From Bacteroidales bacterium M2 (GTDB lineage Bacteria; Bacteroidota; Bacteroidia; Bacteroidales; Muribaculaceae), in assembly GCA_001689415.1 (NCBI GenBank), contig LUJM01000010.1, positions 1 through 16,363 of the forward strand: DNA of 16,363 nt, written 5' to 3'. Under the pieces are notes generated by a model. The model searched no databases and was not told the origin of the DNA. It saw nothing but the letters and a program-made list of their open reading frames with translations. Position numbers and translations under genes: made by a program. Shown here piece after piece: positions 6,992-14,405 of this stretch. How positions within the stretch are numbered: position 1 is the stretch's first letter; every line of letters starts with the position of its first letter.

Positions 6992-8182
6992 ATGGCAACG
7001 GGAGATTATAAAATAAGATTCAAGGACCTGAAGGCGCGTGTCGGCATCGACGATGTGGCCTATTCGCTCGGCTACCGCCTCGACCGCAAGGCCGGCGTGG
7101 GCCGCTACATAGAGCTTGTGCTGGGCGACGGCAAGGAGAAGCGTGACACCATCATAGTGAGCAACCGCCGTGACAAGGCCTCGCAGACCTTCTTCCGGCG
7201 CGACGGCTCCAAGGGGGACGTCGTGAGCTTCATACGCGAGAATCTGAGTTCGTTCAACGCCACAGGGCATAACGAATGGCAGAAAATCGCCGGGGTAATG
7301 GCGCAGTTCGCCAACATGCCGGAACCTGACTACGGCAGGGATCGTGATTATGCGCGTGGCCGGGAGGCACCGCAGGTTTTCGATCCCGCACGTTACAGGA
7401 CGAAGCCGATAGACCCCGACCGGATTCCCCGGCTCTTCTCACAGCGGGGTTTTTCGGCCGATACAGTGAAAACCCTGGCCCCGTTCATTTCCCTTGTGTC
7501 TGACCGCCTCAACGGTAACTTCAACGGCTTCAACATCGGATTTCCATACACCGCTGCAGGAAGCGACAGCATTGTCGGTTATGAGATAAGGGGCATGGGC
7601 GGCTACAAGTCGAAGGCCGCCGGCACCGACTCATCGACCGCCGCATGGGTGGCAGACCTCTCGCACGGGAAAAACGGCCTTGTACGGCATGTGTTTTTCT
7701 GCGAGTCTGCTTTTGACGCGATGGCCTTTTTCCAGATGAACCGCACGCGACTGGGGGAGAACATAGCCCTCGTGTCGCTCGGGGGCACCTTCTCCGACCG
7801 TCAGGTGCAGGGAGTGATGGAGCGTTTTCCCGACGCCCGGGCCTATGACTGCTTCGACAACGACCTTGCAGGAAGGGTAAACGGTCTGAGGCTCATGGCT
7901 CTGGTCGAGGATATTCCGCTGAAAATCACAAAGACCGACACCGGACTTATGGTGGAGTCAAAAGACGCGAGTTTCAATCTGGCACCGGATCGGTCGATAT
8001 ACACTCAGGTCGGCACACATATACCCGTGCGCTACCGCATGGGTCAGTGGCAGCCTCCAAAGGATTTCAAGGACTGGAACGACTGCCTGTTGGGTAAACG
8101 TATCGAGCCCAAGATAATGACCTCAAAGTATGAACGTGACGAAAACCTTGCCGGACGAAGGAACCCCGGCATTAAAATGTGA
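6992..8182 (+). CDS. DUF3991/Toprim-domain protein (primase-like)
   Basis: A 396-residue protein with a DUF3991-like N-terminal region and a Toprim domain at about 228-330. Toprim residues are visible: VFFCESAFDAMAF at 234-246 with Glu238, the glycine-rich turn LVSLGGTFS (260-268), and the DxD-type motif CFDNDLAGR (Asp289, Asp291). This domain pair occurs in mobile-element primases and relaxase-associated proteins, suggesting a role in starting complementary-strand synthesis on transferred DNA or another nucleic-acid reaction. The CHC2 zinc finger of full primases is not present, so priming by this protein alone is doubtful. It starts 4 nt after the ArdC-like gene and ends 7 nt before the next gene, as part of the same operon. 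Confidence 0.8.
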   Translation: MATGDYKIRFKDLKARVGIDDVAYSLGYRLDRKAGVGRYIELVLGDGKEKRDTIIVSNRRDKASQTFFRRDGSKGDVVSFIRENLSSFNATGHNEWQKIAGVMAQFANMPEPDYGRDRDYARGREAPQVFDPARYRTKPIDPDRIPRLFSQRGFSADTVKTLAPFISLVSDRLNGNFNGFNIGFPYTAAGSDSIVGYEIRGMGGYKSKAAGTDSSTAAWVADLSHGKNGLVRHVFFCESAFDAMAFFQMNRTRLGENIALVSLGGTFSDRQVQGVMERFPDARAYDCFDNDLAGRVNGLRLMALVEDIPLKITKTDTGLMVESKDASFNLAPDRSIYTQVGTHIPVRYRMGQWQPPKDFKDWNDCLLGKRIEPKIMTSKYERDENLAGRRNPGIKM

Positions 8183-8189
8183 CTGAACG

Positions 8190-8927
8190 ATGAAAACACT
8201 TACCCGCAAGACACTTGCCTTTGCCGCCTTTTCCCTCCTGTCATTTCCGGGACAGTATATGGCGGCACAGCAGACCGACCCGACGCTGACGGCGGCTGTG
8301 ATAGCACAGACCGCCGAGCTGAAGAGCATACACAAGAAGCGCAAGACCACCCAGGAGCGGATTATCGCTGCCGAGGCTGCCGTGACCGTCGCCCTCGACC
8401 GGGTACACTCGGTCGAGAACAAGATGCTCGAATACCTGTCGAACGCCCAGGGCGCGATGCAGAACCTGTATCAGATAAAGCGTGCAGGCGAGCTTGTGCC
8501 GACGGAGATTCCCAAGAACTGCGACCTGCTGCGAAAGTCGGTGCCGGGCCACCTCAAAGGCACGGCGATAGCCCTGCTGGTATCGGACGAGCTGACCGAC
8601 GCGGCCACACAGATGGCCGCGCTCTATCCCTTTATGAAACAGCTCGTGACCTCCGGAAGCTATACGGTTACGGGGGACGACGGCGGCAAGGAAAAACATA
8701 AGGTGAACCTTCTCAACTCGGCCGAGCGGTACTATATAGCCAACGAGGTCGTGACGCGGCTTGAAACCATAAACACCGACCTGTGGCTCCTGGCATGGCA
8801 GGTGCGCACGCTATCGTGGAACGACCTGTGGTTTTCGCTCGACCCCGACGGCTGGGCGTCGGTGATGTCCGGCAAAGCCATTGCCGAAAACCTTGTGTGG
8901 GAGTGGAACACAATCAGATACAGATGA
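8190..8927 (+). CDS. Periplasmic coiled-coil conjugation-associated protein
   Basis: A 245-residue exported protein. An N-terminal signal peptide runs from basic MKTLTRK through a hydrophobic core to about the AAQQ site at residues 24-28. The mature part is nearly all helical, with heptad-like stretches (ELKSIHKKRKTTQERIIAAE and onward to about residue 100) and a conserved-looking Trp-rich C-terminus (WLLAWQVRTLSWNDLW). I recall similar proteins in Bacteroidetes conjugative elements but know no named function. A periplasmic helical transfer protein comparable in general shape to VirB5 or the Bacteroides TraI-like (DUF4141) proteins is possible. The stop codon overlaps the next start as ATGA (8924-8927). 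Confidence 0.7.
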   Translation: MKTLTRKTLAFAAFSLLSFPGQYMAAQQTDPTLTAAVIAQTAELKSIHKKRKTTQERIIAAEAAVTVALDRVHSVENKMLEYLSNAQGAMQNLYQIKRAGELVPTEIPKNCDLLRKSVPGHLKGTAIALLVSDELTDAATQMAALYPFMKQLVTSGSYTVTGDDGGKEKHKVNLLNSAERYYIANEVVTRLETINTDLWLLAWQVRTLSWNDLWFSLDPDGWASVMSGKAIAENLVWEWNTIRYR

Positions 8928-9502
8928 CAGAATCAACAACATTACATTTCAAGACAATGGATAACGAAACAAAGATTATCGGCCGCTGCCCTGTGTGCGG
9001 CGGCAACGTGGTAAAGACCTGCAAAGGCTACCGCTGCGAGAACAATACCGGGGAGGACGGCAAGTGCGGCCTCTTCATCAACGGAGTGATAGGCAACCGC
9101 AAGATGTCCGACGCCGAGATTGCCGAACTGCTGGAGAAACGGAGCATCATGCTTGACGGCTTCGCCACAAAGGAGTGGAAGGCATTTCCCACGGTGCTTG
9201 TGATGAATGCCGACGGCACCATCGCCATGGAATCGGTCGTGGCGCGCTGCCCCCGCTGCGGCGGCGAGATCCGCGTGGGCGCAAAGGCTTTCAACTGCTC
9301 CAACTACCGTCGGGAGGACGCCCCCTGCGATTTCGTGATATGGCGCAACATCGGGGGACACCTTGTGACGGCCGCCGAGGTGCGGGAGATATGCGAGTCC
9401 GGCGTCACATCGGAAGAGATAGAGATGTACGGCGAGAACGGCGTGATATACCGCCGCAAGCTCGGCCTTTCCCCTGACAAGTCAAAAGTCATAAAAGTAT
9501 GA
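8924..9502 (+). CDS. Topoisomerase-type zinc-ribbon protein with two CPxCGG modules
   Basis: A 192-residue cytosolic protein with two zinc ribbons like those at the C-termini of type IA topoisomerases. Module 1 has CPVCGG at 22-27 with further cysteines at 33, 38 and 48. Module 2 has CPRCGG at 109-114 with cysteines at 125 and 135. A short helix-rich stretch after each ribbon (MSDAEIAELLEK, then LVTAAEVREICE) looks like a duplicated unit. Free zinc-ribbon proteins of this kind are common in conjugative elements and may bind single-stranded DNA or polymerase, by analogy with topoisomerase tails. I chose ATG 8924 because it overlaps the preceding stop as ATGA; ATG 8957 is an alternative that removes 11 residues. 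Its stop also overlaps the next start as ATGA. Confidence 0.8.
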   Translation: MTESTTLHFKTMDNETKIIGRCPVCGGNVVKTCKGYRCENNTGEDGKCGLFINGVIGNRKMSDAEIAELLEKRSIMLDGFATKEWKAFPTVLVMNADGTIAMESVVARCPRCGGEIRVGAKAFNCSNYRREDAPCDFVIWRNIGGHLVTAAEVREICESGVTSEEIEMYGENGVIYRRKLGLSPDKSKVIKV

Positions 9503-10038
9503 GGCCGGGAACGAAACTCGCCGTCATGCTTGCCGGCGGCGCACTGGTATGGGGGCTTATTGCCATGGCCTTGTGCTGGCGTGAGAAACCGCAGAAAAAG
9601 GCGGTACGGGTGGCGCAGACCGCGCTTTACGCCTCGGTTGACAATCCGGAATCTGTCAAGGTCGTAGCCGTCAGCGAGCCGGACAGCGTTTTCGGCCGCT
9701 GCTACATCGACGATGACGAGAAGATGGCTATCGCCGTGTCGATGATGAAGGTCAACGAGAAGGTCATGTCGCAGACCGACGGCCTCCGTGACCTCGATTT
9801 CGAGGATTCTTCCGTCACTGATCTTGTCAGCCGCCAGATGTCGGCGATGGGCGCGCTGCGCTCTCTCGCCGGATTCGTGGACCCGGACGCTCCACGCAAG
9901 CCTTTCAGCGGCTGGAAAGTCAAGATCGAGTATGAGGCCGTATCGGAAGGCGGCTCGCCTTACCGCTCTGAATACTGGTTCATACTCGACCGCGACGCCC
10001 AATGTGTGGTGAACTCCTTTGAGATACCGCTGCTGTGA
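9499..10038 (+). CDS. Single-pass membrane-anchored protein of unknown function
   Basis: A 179-residue protein with one N-terminal transmembrane segment at about residues 7-27 (LAVMLAGGALVWGLIAMALC), then a basic stretch and a soluble periplasmic domain. The C-terminal half (about 130-179) is beta-rich, ending in WKVKIEYEA, YWFILDRD and a V-V-N-S-F-E-I-P strand. I do not recognise the family. ATGA coupling to the zinc-ribbon gene (9499-9502) and its operon position suggest a role with the transfer or envelope proteins of the same transcript. Confidence 0.65.
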   Translation: MRPGTKLAVMLAGGALVWGLIAMALCWREKPQKKAVRVAQTALYASVDNPESVKVVAVSEPDSVFGRCYIDDDEKMAIAVSMMKVNEKVMSQTDGLRDLDFEDSSVTDLVSRQMSAMGALRSLAGFVDPDAPRKPFSGWKVKIEYEAVSEGGSPYRSEYWFILDRDAQCVVNSFEIPLL

Positions 10039-10078
10039 ATCATAAAGTCATTTGCTAAATCTGTAACATCTTACGCTT

Positions 10079-10264
10079 ATGAAGGAAACACTCAATCAAA
10101 TCGGACAGCTCACCGGCTCCTTTATGAAGGATGCCTCTTCGCAGCTCGACAAGGGCAACAAGGCGGCGGGACTTCGCGCACGCCGCGCATCCCTGGAGCT
10201 GGAGCCGCTGCTAAAGCGGTTCCGCAAGCTGTCGCTGGCGGCTTCGGCCGCCGGCAAGGAATAG
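10079..10264 (+). CDS. Hc1-type histone-H1-like protein (small basic DNA-binding protein)
   Basis: A 61-residue lysine/arginine-rich protein with the layout of bacterial Hc1/histone H1-like proteins of Bacteroidetes: a helical N-terminus (MKETLNQIGQLTGSFMKDAS) and a conserved core KGNKAAGLRARRASLELEPL followed by a basic tail (FRKLSLAASAAGKE). Such proteins bind DNA nonspecifically and compact it. On a conjugative element it may coat or silence the element DNA. A 40-nt gap separates it from the preceding gene, and a 435-nt gene-free region follows. Confidence 0.75.
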   Translation: MKETLNQIGQLTGSFMKDASSQLDKGNKAAGLRARRASLELEPLLKRFRKLSLAASAAGKE

Positions 10265-10368
10265 GACTCTCAGTCTGATCATGCCGGCAGGGACATCAGT
10301 CCTGCGGCCTGCAATCTGTCTGCAATCTTACTGCCATTTTACAATAGGACAATTTTTTTGCTATCCGG

Positions 10369-10396
10369 GAATCCCTGTGCGCGAGCATGGGGATTC
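10369..10396 (+). terminator. Stable hairpin with GCGA tetraloop, possible terminator of the operon
   Basis: Twelve base pairs close a GCGA loop (GNRA class). Two pairs are wobbles on the plus strand but mismatches on the minus strand, so it is likely formed in plus-strand RNA from the 3354-10264 operon. The tract after it (TTCCGTTTGTTG) is only partly T-rich, so efficiency is uncertain. Confidence 0.45.
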
Positions 10397-10442
10397 TTCC
10401 GTTTGTTGACCTGTGGCCTTCGCGCCCGTTGATTTTACGCCA

Positions 10443-10473
10443 CAAAGTTACGGCGGGCGGTGACGGCGGCAAG
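10443..10473 (-). promoter_or_regulatory. Leftward promoter candidate
   Basis: On the minus strand CTTG (10473-10470), 19 nt, then TAACTTTG (10450-10443) fits the Bacteroides promoter pattern, with one mismatch in the -33 element. No good gene lies downstream on that strand, so it would give an RNA antisense to the end of the operon, or it is fortuitous. Confidence 0.35.
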
Positions 10474-10497
10474 CGACCGCCTGTGGCTTGGCTTCGG

Positions 10498-10554
10498 GAA
10501 AAAATCCGGCAGCCTTCCGCGATTTGTGCCAAATCGGGTATTCCGTATTTTTTC
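10498..10554. repeat. Large nested inverted repeat upstream of the ParB-like gene
   Basis: Arms 10498-10509 and 10543-10554 are inverted copies matching at 11 of 12 positions. A second perfect inverted pair, ATTTG-TGC-CAAAT, sits at the centre (10522-10534). The right arm coincides with a promoter candidate for the ParB-like gene (TTTG at 10523-10526, 19 nt, TATTTTTT at 10546-10553). It is a plausible binding site for ParB or another regulator; on DNA alone I cannot tell an operator from a parS-like or replication site. Confidence 0.5.
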
Positions 10555-10699
10555 GCTTGCCACGCTTGCCTTGCGCCCCCTGTGCCCTCCGTCGTGAATG
10601 TATCGTAAAAATCCCCCGGACGCGAGAAGCCGCAAGGCTTCAAGCCAAAAGGGAAAAACAAAAAACAAACATTTCTCAAACATCTAAATCCTTTTTATT

Positions 10700-12523
10700 A
10701 TGGCAGCAGCACAGACCAACGCAGCAAGAAACATCAACGCAACCGCAGTACCACTCGCGCTCATTCAGCCAGGCGGCTACAACCCCCGAAAGACCTTCGA
10801 CGAGCAGGGTCTGACCGAACTTGCCAACTCTATCCGTCAGCAGGGGGTGTTGCAGCCCATAGGGTTGCGCCCGATACCCGACACCGACCGCTACGAAATC
10901 GTGTACGGCGAGAGGCGTTACCGCGCCTCGCTCATAGCCGGTAGGGAGGATATTCCGTCAATCGTCTATGACGCGCTGTCGGACAAGGAGGCCGAGGAAA
11001 TGGCGGTTACCGAGAACCTGCAACGGCAGGACATCGCCCCAATGGAGGAAGCAGTGGCTTTCCGACGCCTCATAGAGAGCGGACGCTATGACATACGGTC
11101 GCTTGCCGTGCAGGTGGGCAAGAGCGAGGCCTATATCCGCACCCGAATGAAGCTGACAACCCTTATACCCGAAATCGCCGTGTTGCTCGACAATGACGAC
11201 ATCACTGTCAGCGTCGCCTCCGAGATATGCCGCTACGGGGAGGACGTTCAGAACGAGGTGTACGACAAGCACCTGAAGGACGGAGTGCCGTACAACAGCT
11301 GGCGCGGCATGACGGCCTCAAAGGTGGCGCAGCTCATAGAGCGCGACTTTACCACCGAGCTGTGCCGTTATAGCTTCGACAAGTCGGCTTGCGCCTCTTG
11401 CCCCCACAACACCTGCAATCTGCTCCTTTTCGTAGAGGAGGGCTACGAGGGGAAATGTGCAAAATCCTCATGCCTCAAAGAAAAGCACACGACATATATT
11501 ACCGACAAGGCTCTCGCCATACTTGATGAACACCCCGAGGCCAATTTCTGCCAATATCAGTATGACATCAACGAGGCGGCGGCAGCGCGTCTTGCCGGAA
11601 TGGGCTACGGCATTGAAACCACGGACACACGCCCCGACACCTTTCCGACCGAGCCTGCCGAGCCGCAGAGAGAGGCATATGAAACGGAAGAGGGATATGC
11701 CGAGGCTGTGCAGATATACGGGGCGCGTATGCAGAGCCATAGGGAGGAATGTTCCGTACTGCGCGCAAAGTGCAGCGAGGGGGAAATAGCCTTGTGTATC
11801 TGCGTGGGACGCATGGATGTGACACTCTGCTACAAGGAGGTGCCTCTTAAACTCCGCGAGAACGGCAACGCGGCAATGGCGAAAGTGGCCGAACTGGAGG
11901 CACAGGATATACGCAACAGGGAGATAGCCATAGAGAAAACAATCAAGGACACCAAAGCCCAAATCCTCAATGCCGATATAACCGAGGCAAAATTCACAAA
12001 CGAGGAGGACAGAATGATATATTTCTTCCTGCTTTCATCGCTCCGCAGTGAGCATTACGAGGCAGTAGGGATTACCGACCGCAAACAATACGGCGCACTC
12101 TCCGACGAGGAGAAAATGGCCGTCATCGCCAATCTCAACGCCAGGACCAAGGCGATTATCCGCAGGGATTTCCTAATCGCCCATTTCAAGGACGCGAGCC
12201 GGACTAACGCCATCTCGGGGCTGCTTTTCGCTTTTGCGAAGAAGCACATGCCGGAGGGATTGGCGGCCATAGAGAGCCAATACAACGAGGAGTACGAGAA
12301 ACGGCACAAACGCCTCGATGAACGCATAGCTCAGCTCATGCCGGCACAACAGCCGGAGGTGGAACCCGAAGCACCCGAAACTCCCGAGGAAGCCGAGCCG
12401 GAGGAAGCCGTGGCCGACGCTCCCGAAACCGATACTCCCGATGAAACCGAGGCTGTCAGCACCGATATTGATGGAGATATGCCGCAGGAAATGGATAACG
12501 GCAACGAAGAAGCTGCTGCCTGA
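10700..12523 (+). CDS. ParB-like protein with zinc-binding middle and acidic tail
   Basis: A 607-residue protein. The ParB/Srx N-terminal domain covers about 16-110, with NPRKTF at 28-33, the nucleotide-binding-type motif GERRYRAS at 70-77 and TENLQRQDI at 104-112. A helix-turn-helix follows at about 133-152 (SLAVQVGKSEAYIRTRMKL). A cysteine-rich segment (Cys222, 231, 234, 239, 253 and 258) probably binds zinc. Helical regions continue, and the last ~55 residues are a Pro/Glu/Ala-rich acidic tail. It is about twice the size of chromosomal ParB (about 300 residues), as is usual for Bacteroidetes element versions. There is no ParA in the window, so it may act as a regulator or nucleoid-type factor rather than in partition. 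Upstream is a 435-nt region with an inverted repeat; downstream is a strong terminator. Confidence 0.85.
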   Translation: MAAAQTNAARNINATAVPLALIQPGGYNPRKTFDEQGLTELANSIRQQGVLQPIGLRPIPDTDRYEIVYGERRYRASLIAGREDIPSIVYDALSDKEAEEMAVTENLQRQDIAPMEEAVAFRRLIESGRYDIRSLAVQVGKSEAYIRTRMKLTTLIPEIAVLLDNDDITVSVASEICRYGEDVQNEVYDKHLKDGVPYNSWRGMTASKVAQLIERDFTTELCRYSFDKSACASCPHNTCNLLLFVEEGYEGKCAKSSCLKEKHTTYITDKALAILDEHPEANFCQYQYDINEAAAARLAGMGYGIETTDTRPDTFPTEPAEPQREAYETEEGYAEAVQIYGARMQSHREECSVLRAKCSEGEIALCICVGRMDVTLCYKEVPLKLRENGNAAMAKVAELEAQDIRNREIAIEKTIKDTKAQILNADITEAKFTNEEDRMIYFFLLSSLRSEHYEAVGITDRKQYGALSDEEKMAVIANLNARTKAIIRRDFLIAHFKDASRTNAISGLLFAFAKKHMPEGLAAIESQYNEEYEKRHKRLDERIAQLMPAQQPEVEPEAPETPEEAEPEEAVADAPETDTPDETEAVSTDIDGDMPQEMDNGNEEAAA

Positions 12524-12544
12524 GCGACAGGCAAATGTTTGAGC

Positions 12545-12580
12545 AAGCCACCCCAAGCCGAAAGGCGCGGGGCGGCTTTT
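12545..12580 (+). terminator. Terminator of the ParB-like gene, overlapping a second hairpin
   Basis: AAGCC-CCCC-GCC pairs with GGC-GGGG-GGCTT around a GAAA tetraloop, with small internal mismatches (12545-12578), and runs into TTTT. It is a good intrinsic terminator. Its 3' arm is shared with a second, perfect 11-bp inverted repeat (12571-12581 with 12594-12604), so the two folds exclude each other. Confidence 0.7.
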
Positions 12581-12604
12581 GCGTGTAGCCCCACAAAAGC
12601 CGCC
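12571..12604. repeat. Perfect 11-bp inverted repeat
   Basis: GGCGGCTTTTG (12571-12581) and its exact inverted copy (12594-12604) are separated by 12 nt. It competes with the terminator fold just upstream. No T tract follows on either strand, so it is not itself a classical terminator. Confidence 0.6.
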
Positions 12605-12716
12605 GGTATGGGAAACTACCCCGGCATTGCCGGAAAACGGATATGAATTGACCGGGGAACACCCATATTTTGAAGATTTAATCGGTTTGAGCTGATTTTC
12701 ATGCTCTAATGGGACA

Positions 12717-12754
12717 TTTGTCACACCTAATGTCGATTATTCTTTGTAATTTTG
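12717..12754 (+). promoter_or_regulatory. Promoter candidate for the radical SAM operon, with little or no leader
   Basis: TTTG at 12717-12720 is followed by TTATTCTTTG (about 12737-12746) and by an exact TAATTTTG (12747-12754) just 3 nt before ATG 12758. The spacing is not ideal for either -7 candidate (17-18 nt for the first, 26 nt for the second). If it works, the mRNA would be leaderless or nearly so. Confidence 0.35.
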
Positions 12755-12757
12755 CAT

Positions 12758-13399
12758 ATGGCAGATAACCGACTCTTTGATAAGCATTGCGCCAAGATCA
12801 TAGGCGTGGCGCGTCACCGTCTTTCTACTGACGGCGACGGCGTTACAACGCTTGTGGCTTTTCATGGTTGTCCGCTCCGTTGTCGGTATTGTCTGAACCC
12901 GCAGTCGCTGGGCGACGGAAGCCGATTAAGAGAGTATTCGCCGCAGTCGCTTTATGATGAAGTGAGGATTGATGAATTGTATTTTCTCGCCACAAATGGC
13001 GGAGTGACTTTCGGCGGCGGAGAACCATGTCTGCGCCCGGATTTTATCCGTGAGTTTCGGGGACTTTGCGGCCCGGCATGGCAGATTAATCTTGAAACAT
13101 CGCTCAATGTCCCGACTGCTAACATCGAGGCGTTGCTCCCGGTAATCAATACCCTGATTATCGACATCAAAGATATGAATTCCGACATTTACCGCTGCTA
13201 TACGGGTCAGAGCAATGACCTTGTTCTTGACAATCTCCGCCTGATAGCTGATAGTGGACGGCAACATGACTGCATTATCCGCATACCGCTTATACCGAAC
13301 TATGATACCGACGCCGACCGCAATGCAAGCCGCAAGGCTCTGGAAGCACTCGGCTTCAACCGATTCGATTTATTCACCTATCAAATCCGCAAACACTGA
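12758..13399 (+). CDS. Radical SAM activase-like enzyme
   Basis: A 213-residue radical SAM protein resembling small activating enzymes of the PflA/NrdG type. The cluster motif CPLRCRYC gives Cys38, Cys42 and Cys45 (C-x3-C-x2-C) for a [4Fe-4S] cluster. GGVTFGGGEP (81-90) is the SAM-contacting GGE region, and strands follow near ETSLNVP and IIDIKDM as expected of the barrel. Length is short but within the range of these activases, with no auxiliary-cluster domain. No glycyl-radical enzyme is encoded here, so the substrate is unknown; a partner protein modified by the enzyme, perhaps the cysteine-rich gene product two genes downstream, is conceivable. ATG 12758 is preferred over TTG 12752. It is the first gene of a tight operon, with a 2-nt gap to the next. 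Confidence 0.85.
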   Translation: MADNRLFDKHCAKIIGVARHRLSTDGDGVTTLVAFHGCPLRCRYCLNPQSLGDGSRLREYSPQSLYDEVRIDELYFLATNGGVTFGGGEPCLRPDFIREFRGLCGPAWQINLETSLNVPTANIEALLPVINTLIIDIKDMNSDIYRCYTGQSNDLVLDNLRLIADSGRQHDCIIRIPLIPNYDTDADRNASRKALEALGFNRFDLFTYQIRKH

Positions 13400-13401
13400 C
13401 T

Positions 13402-14403
13402 ATGAATAAGAAACCAACTTACATAATTGGAACTATATTATGTTCAATTTTGGCTATAATTGCAATCATTCTCATTTTCATCACTTCGGGAAAGGACAGC
13501 GAGGCAACAAAGATAATTTTTGCCAGTTTTGCTATATGGATGATATTCGGCATATATCGTGGATTGATGCACCTATTCTCTAAGCCGGATAAGAAACCGA
13601 GTCCTACGGTTGAAGGTGTGAAGTACAATGTCACTCCAATTCCAAATCATAAAGTCATAAAAGACTTTTTCAACCCATTTGCCATGCGGTTCCGCACTGT
13701 GGGTTCGTTGTTTATCCTTTGTGTGTTGTTGGTTGGCATGGTATATTTCAGCCCTAAATTCACTATCTATTTCTGGATTTTACTTATTGTGACGATTGTG
13801 GTAAAAGGCTTTTTACTCACACGTTATTTACGTCTGAATGATGCTCAGAATACTCTTGGAAAGGTCATACTTGAACAATCCGGAGATATTGATGTGAGCC
13901 GCTATGATGTGACCGCCCAGCTCATCAATGCGATTAATACAACATCGGAAGATGTGATTGATCCCATAAGGCACTATGTGAATATATCCGGAAGTTATGG
14001 TGACTACCTTAAAGATGTATCGCAATTCAGTACAGAACAACGACATATTCTTTCTATCAATCTATATGTCAGAGAGGTATATGGTGATGGACATTATGAA
14101 TTTTTAACAGATTCGGTCGGTATGGTATATCTTGATGTCATTGAAGGTCTTAAGGCTATAGGCGCAGAAAAATATGCCGAAATTCTTGAAAAGGCGGTTT
14201 CAGAGTTTAATGGTATAGACCAACCCCGGTTTGAGCTGAAGCAACGAATTGATATAATCAATGAGTTAGGACTTAATTTTGAGAGTGCGGATGATGCAGT
14301 ATATTCATTAGACGAATATGGCGAGGATATTGAAAAATTGCAGATGGCTTATATCCGCTCTCATATTAGCAATTTTCTTTTTAATAATCCGCAAAAGCAC
14401 TAA
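13402..14403 (+). CDS. Four-TM protein with a C-terminal DUF4375 (DMP19-like) domain
   Basis: A 333-residue membrane protein. Predicted membrane spans lie at about 7-29, 36-58, 99-117 and 120-142; the C-terminal ~190 residues are soluble. Residues about 210-300 resemble DUF4375/DMP19: EQRHILSINLYVREVYGDGH, then YLDVIEGLKAIGAEKYAEIL, matching the usual order of an acidic helix, a Gly/Asp turn and a K-A-I-G-A-E-K-Y-A helix. Known DMP19 domains are associated with DNA-mimic or protein-interaction roles, but the role here is unknown. The gene is AT-rich, and it is spaced by only 2 nt from the genes on both sides, so it is probably expressed with the radical SAM protein. Confidence 0.65.
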   Translation: MNKKPTYIIGTILCSILAIIAIILIFITSGKDSEATKIIFASFAIWMIFGIYRGLMHLFSKPDKKPSPTVEGVKYNVTPIPNHKVIKDFFNPFAMRFRTVGSLFILCVLLVGMVYFSPKFTIYFWILLIVTIVVKGFLLTRYLRLNDAQNTLGKVILEQSGDIDVSRYDVTAQLINAINTTSEDVIDPIRHYVNISGSYGDYLKDVSQFSTEQRHILSINLYVREVYGDGHYEFLTDSVGMVYLDVIEGLKAIGAEKYAEILEKAVSEFNGIDQPRFELKQRIDIINELGLNFESADDAVYSLDEYGEDIEKLQMAYIRSHISNFLFNNPQKH

Positions 14404-14405
14404 CT

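Larger units (their letters stand above)
10265..10699. other. 435-nt gene-free region with hairpins and candidate control sites
   Basis: No convincing gene lies between the histone-like gene and the ParB-like gene. The region holds a bulged hairpin around 10282-10310; a near-tandem repeat CTGCAATCT(GT/TA) at about 10312-10332; a GNRA-type hairpin at 10369-10396; an outward-facing (leftward) promoter candidate at 10443-10473; a large inverted repeat at 10498-10554; and a small GAAGCC-GCAA-GGCTTC hairpin at 10626-10641. The layout suggests a regulatory or cis-acting DNA region for ParB and the operon end rather than lost coding sequence. Confidence 0.55.

Noticed and set aside
8783..9502. Longer start (8783) for the zinc-ribbon gene
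   Set aside because: It would overlap the preceding gene by about 145 nt and add a segment without similarity to the family; the ATGA start at 8924 is more natural.
10296..10679. A 127-residue minus-strand reading frame across the gene-free region
   Set aside because: It crosses the hairpins and the inverted repeat, has no recognisable domain or start context, and shows poor coding character. Its last 30 residues from an internal ATG could follow the leftward promoter, but nothing else supports a gene.
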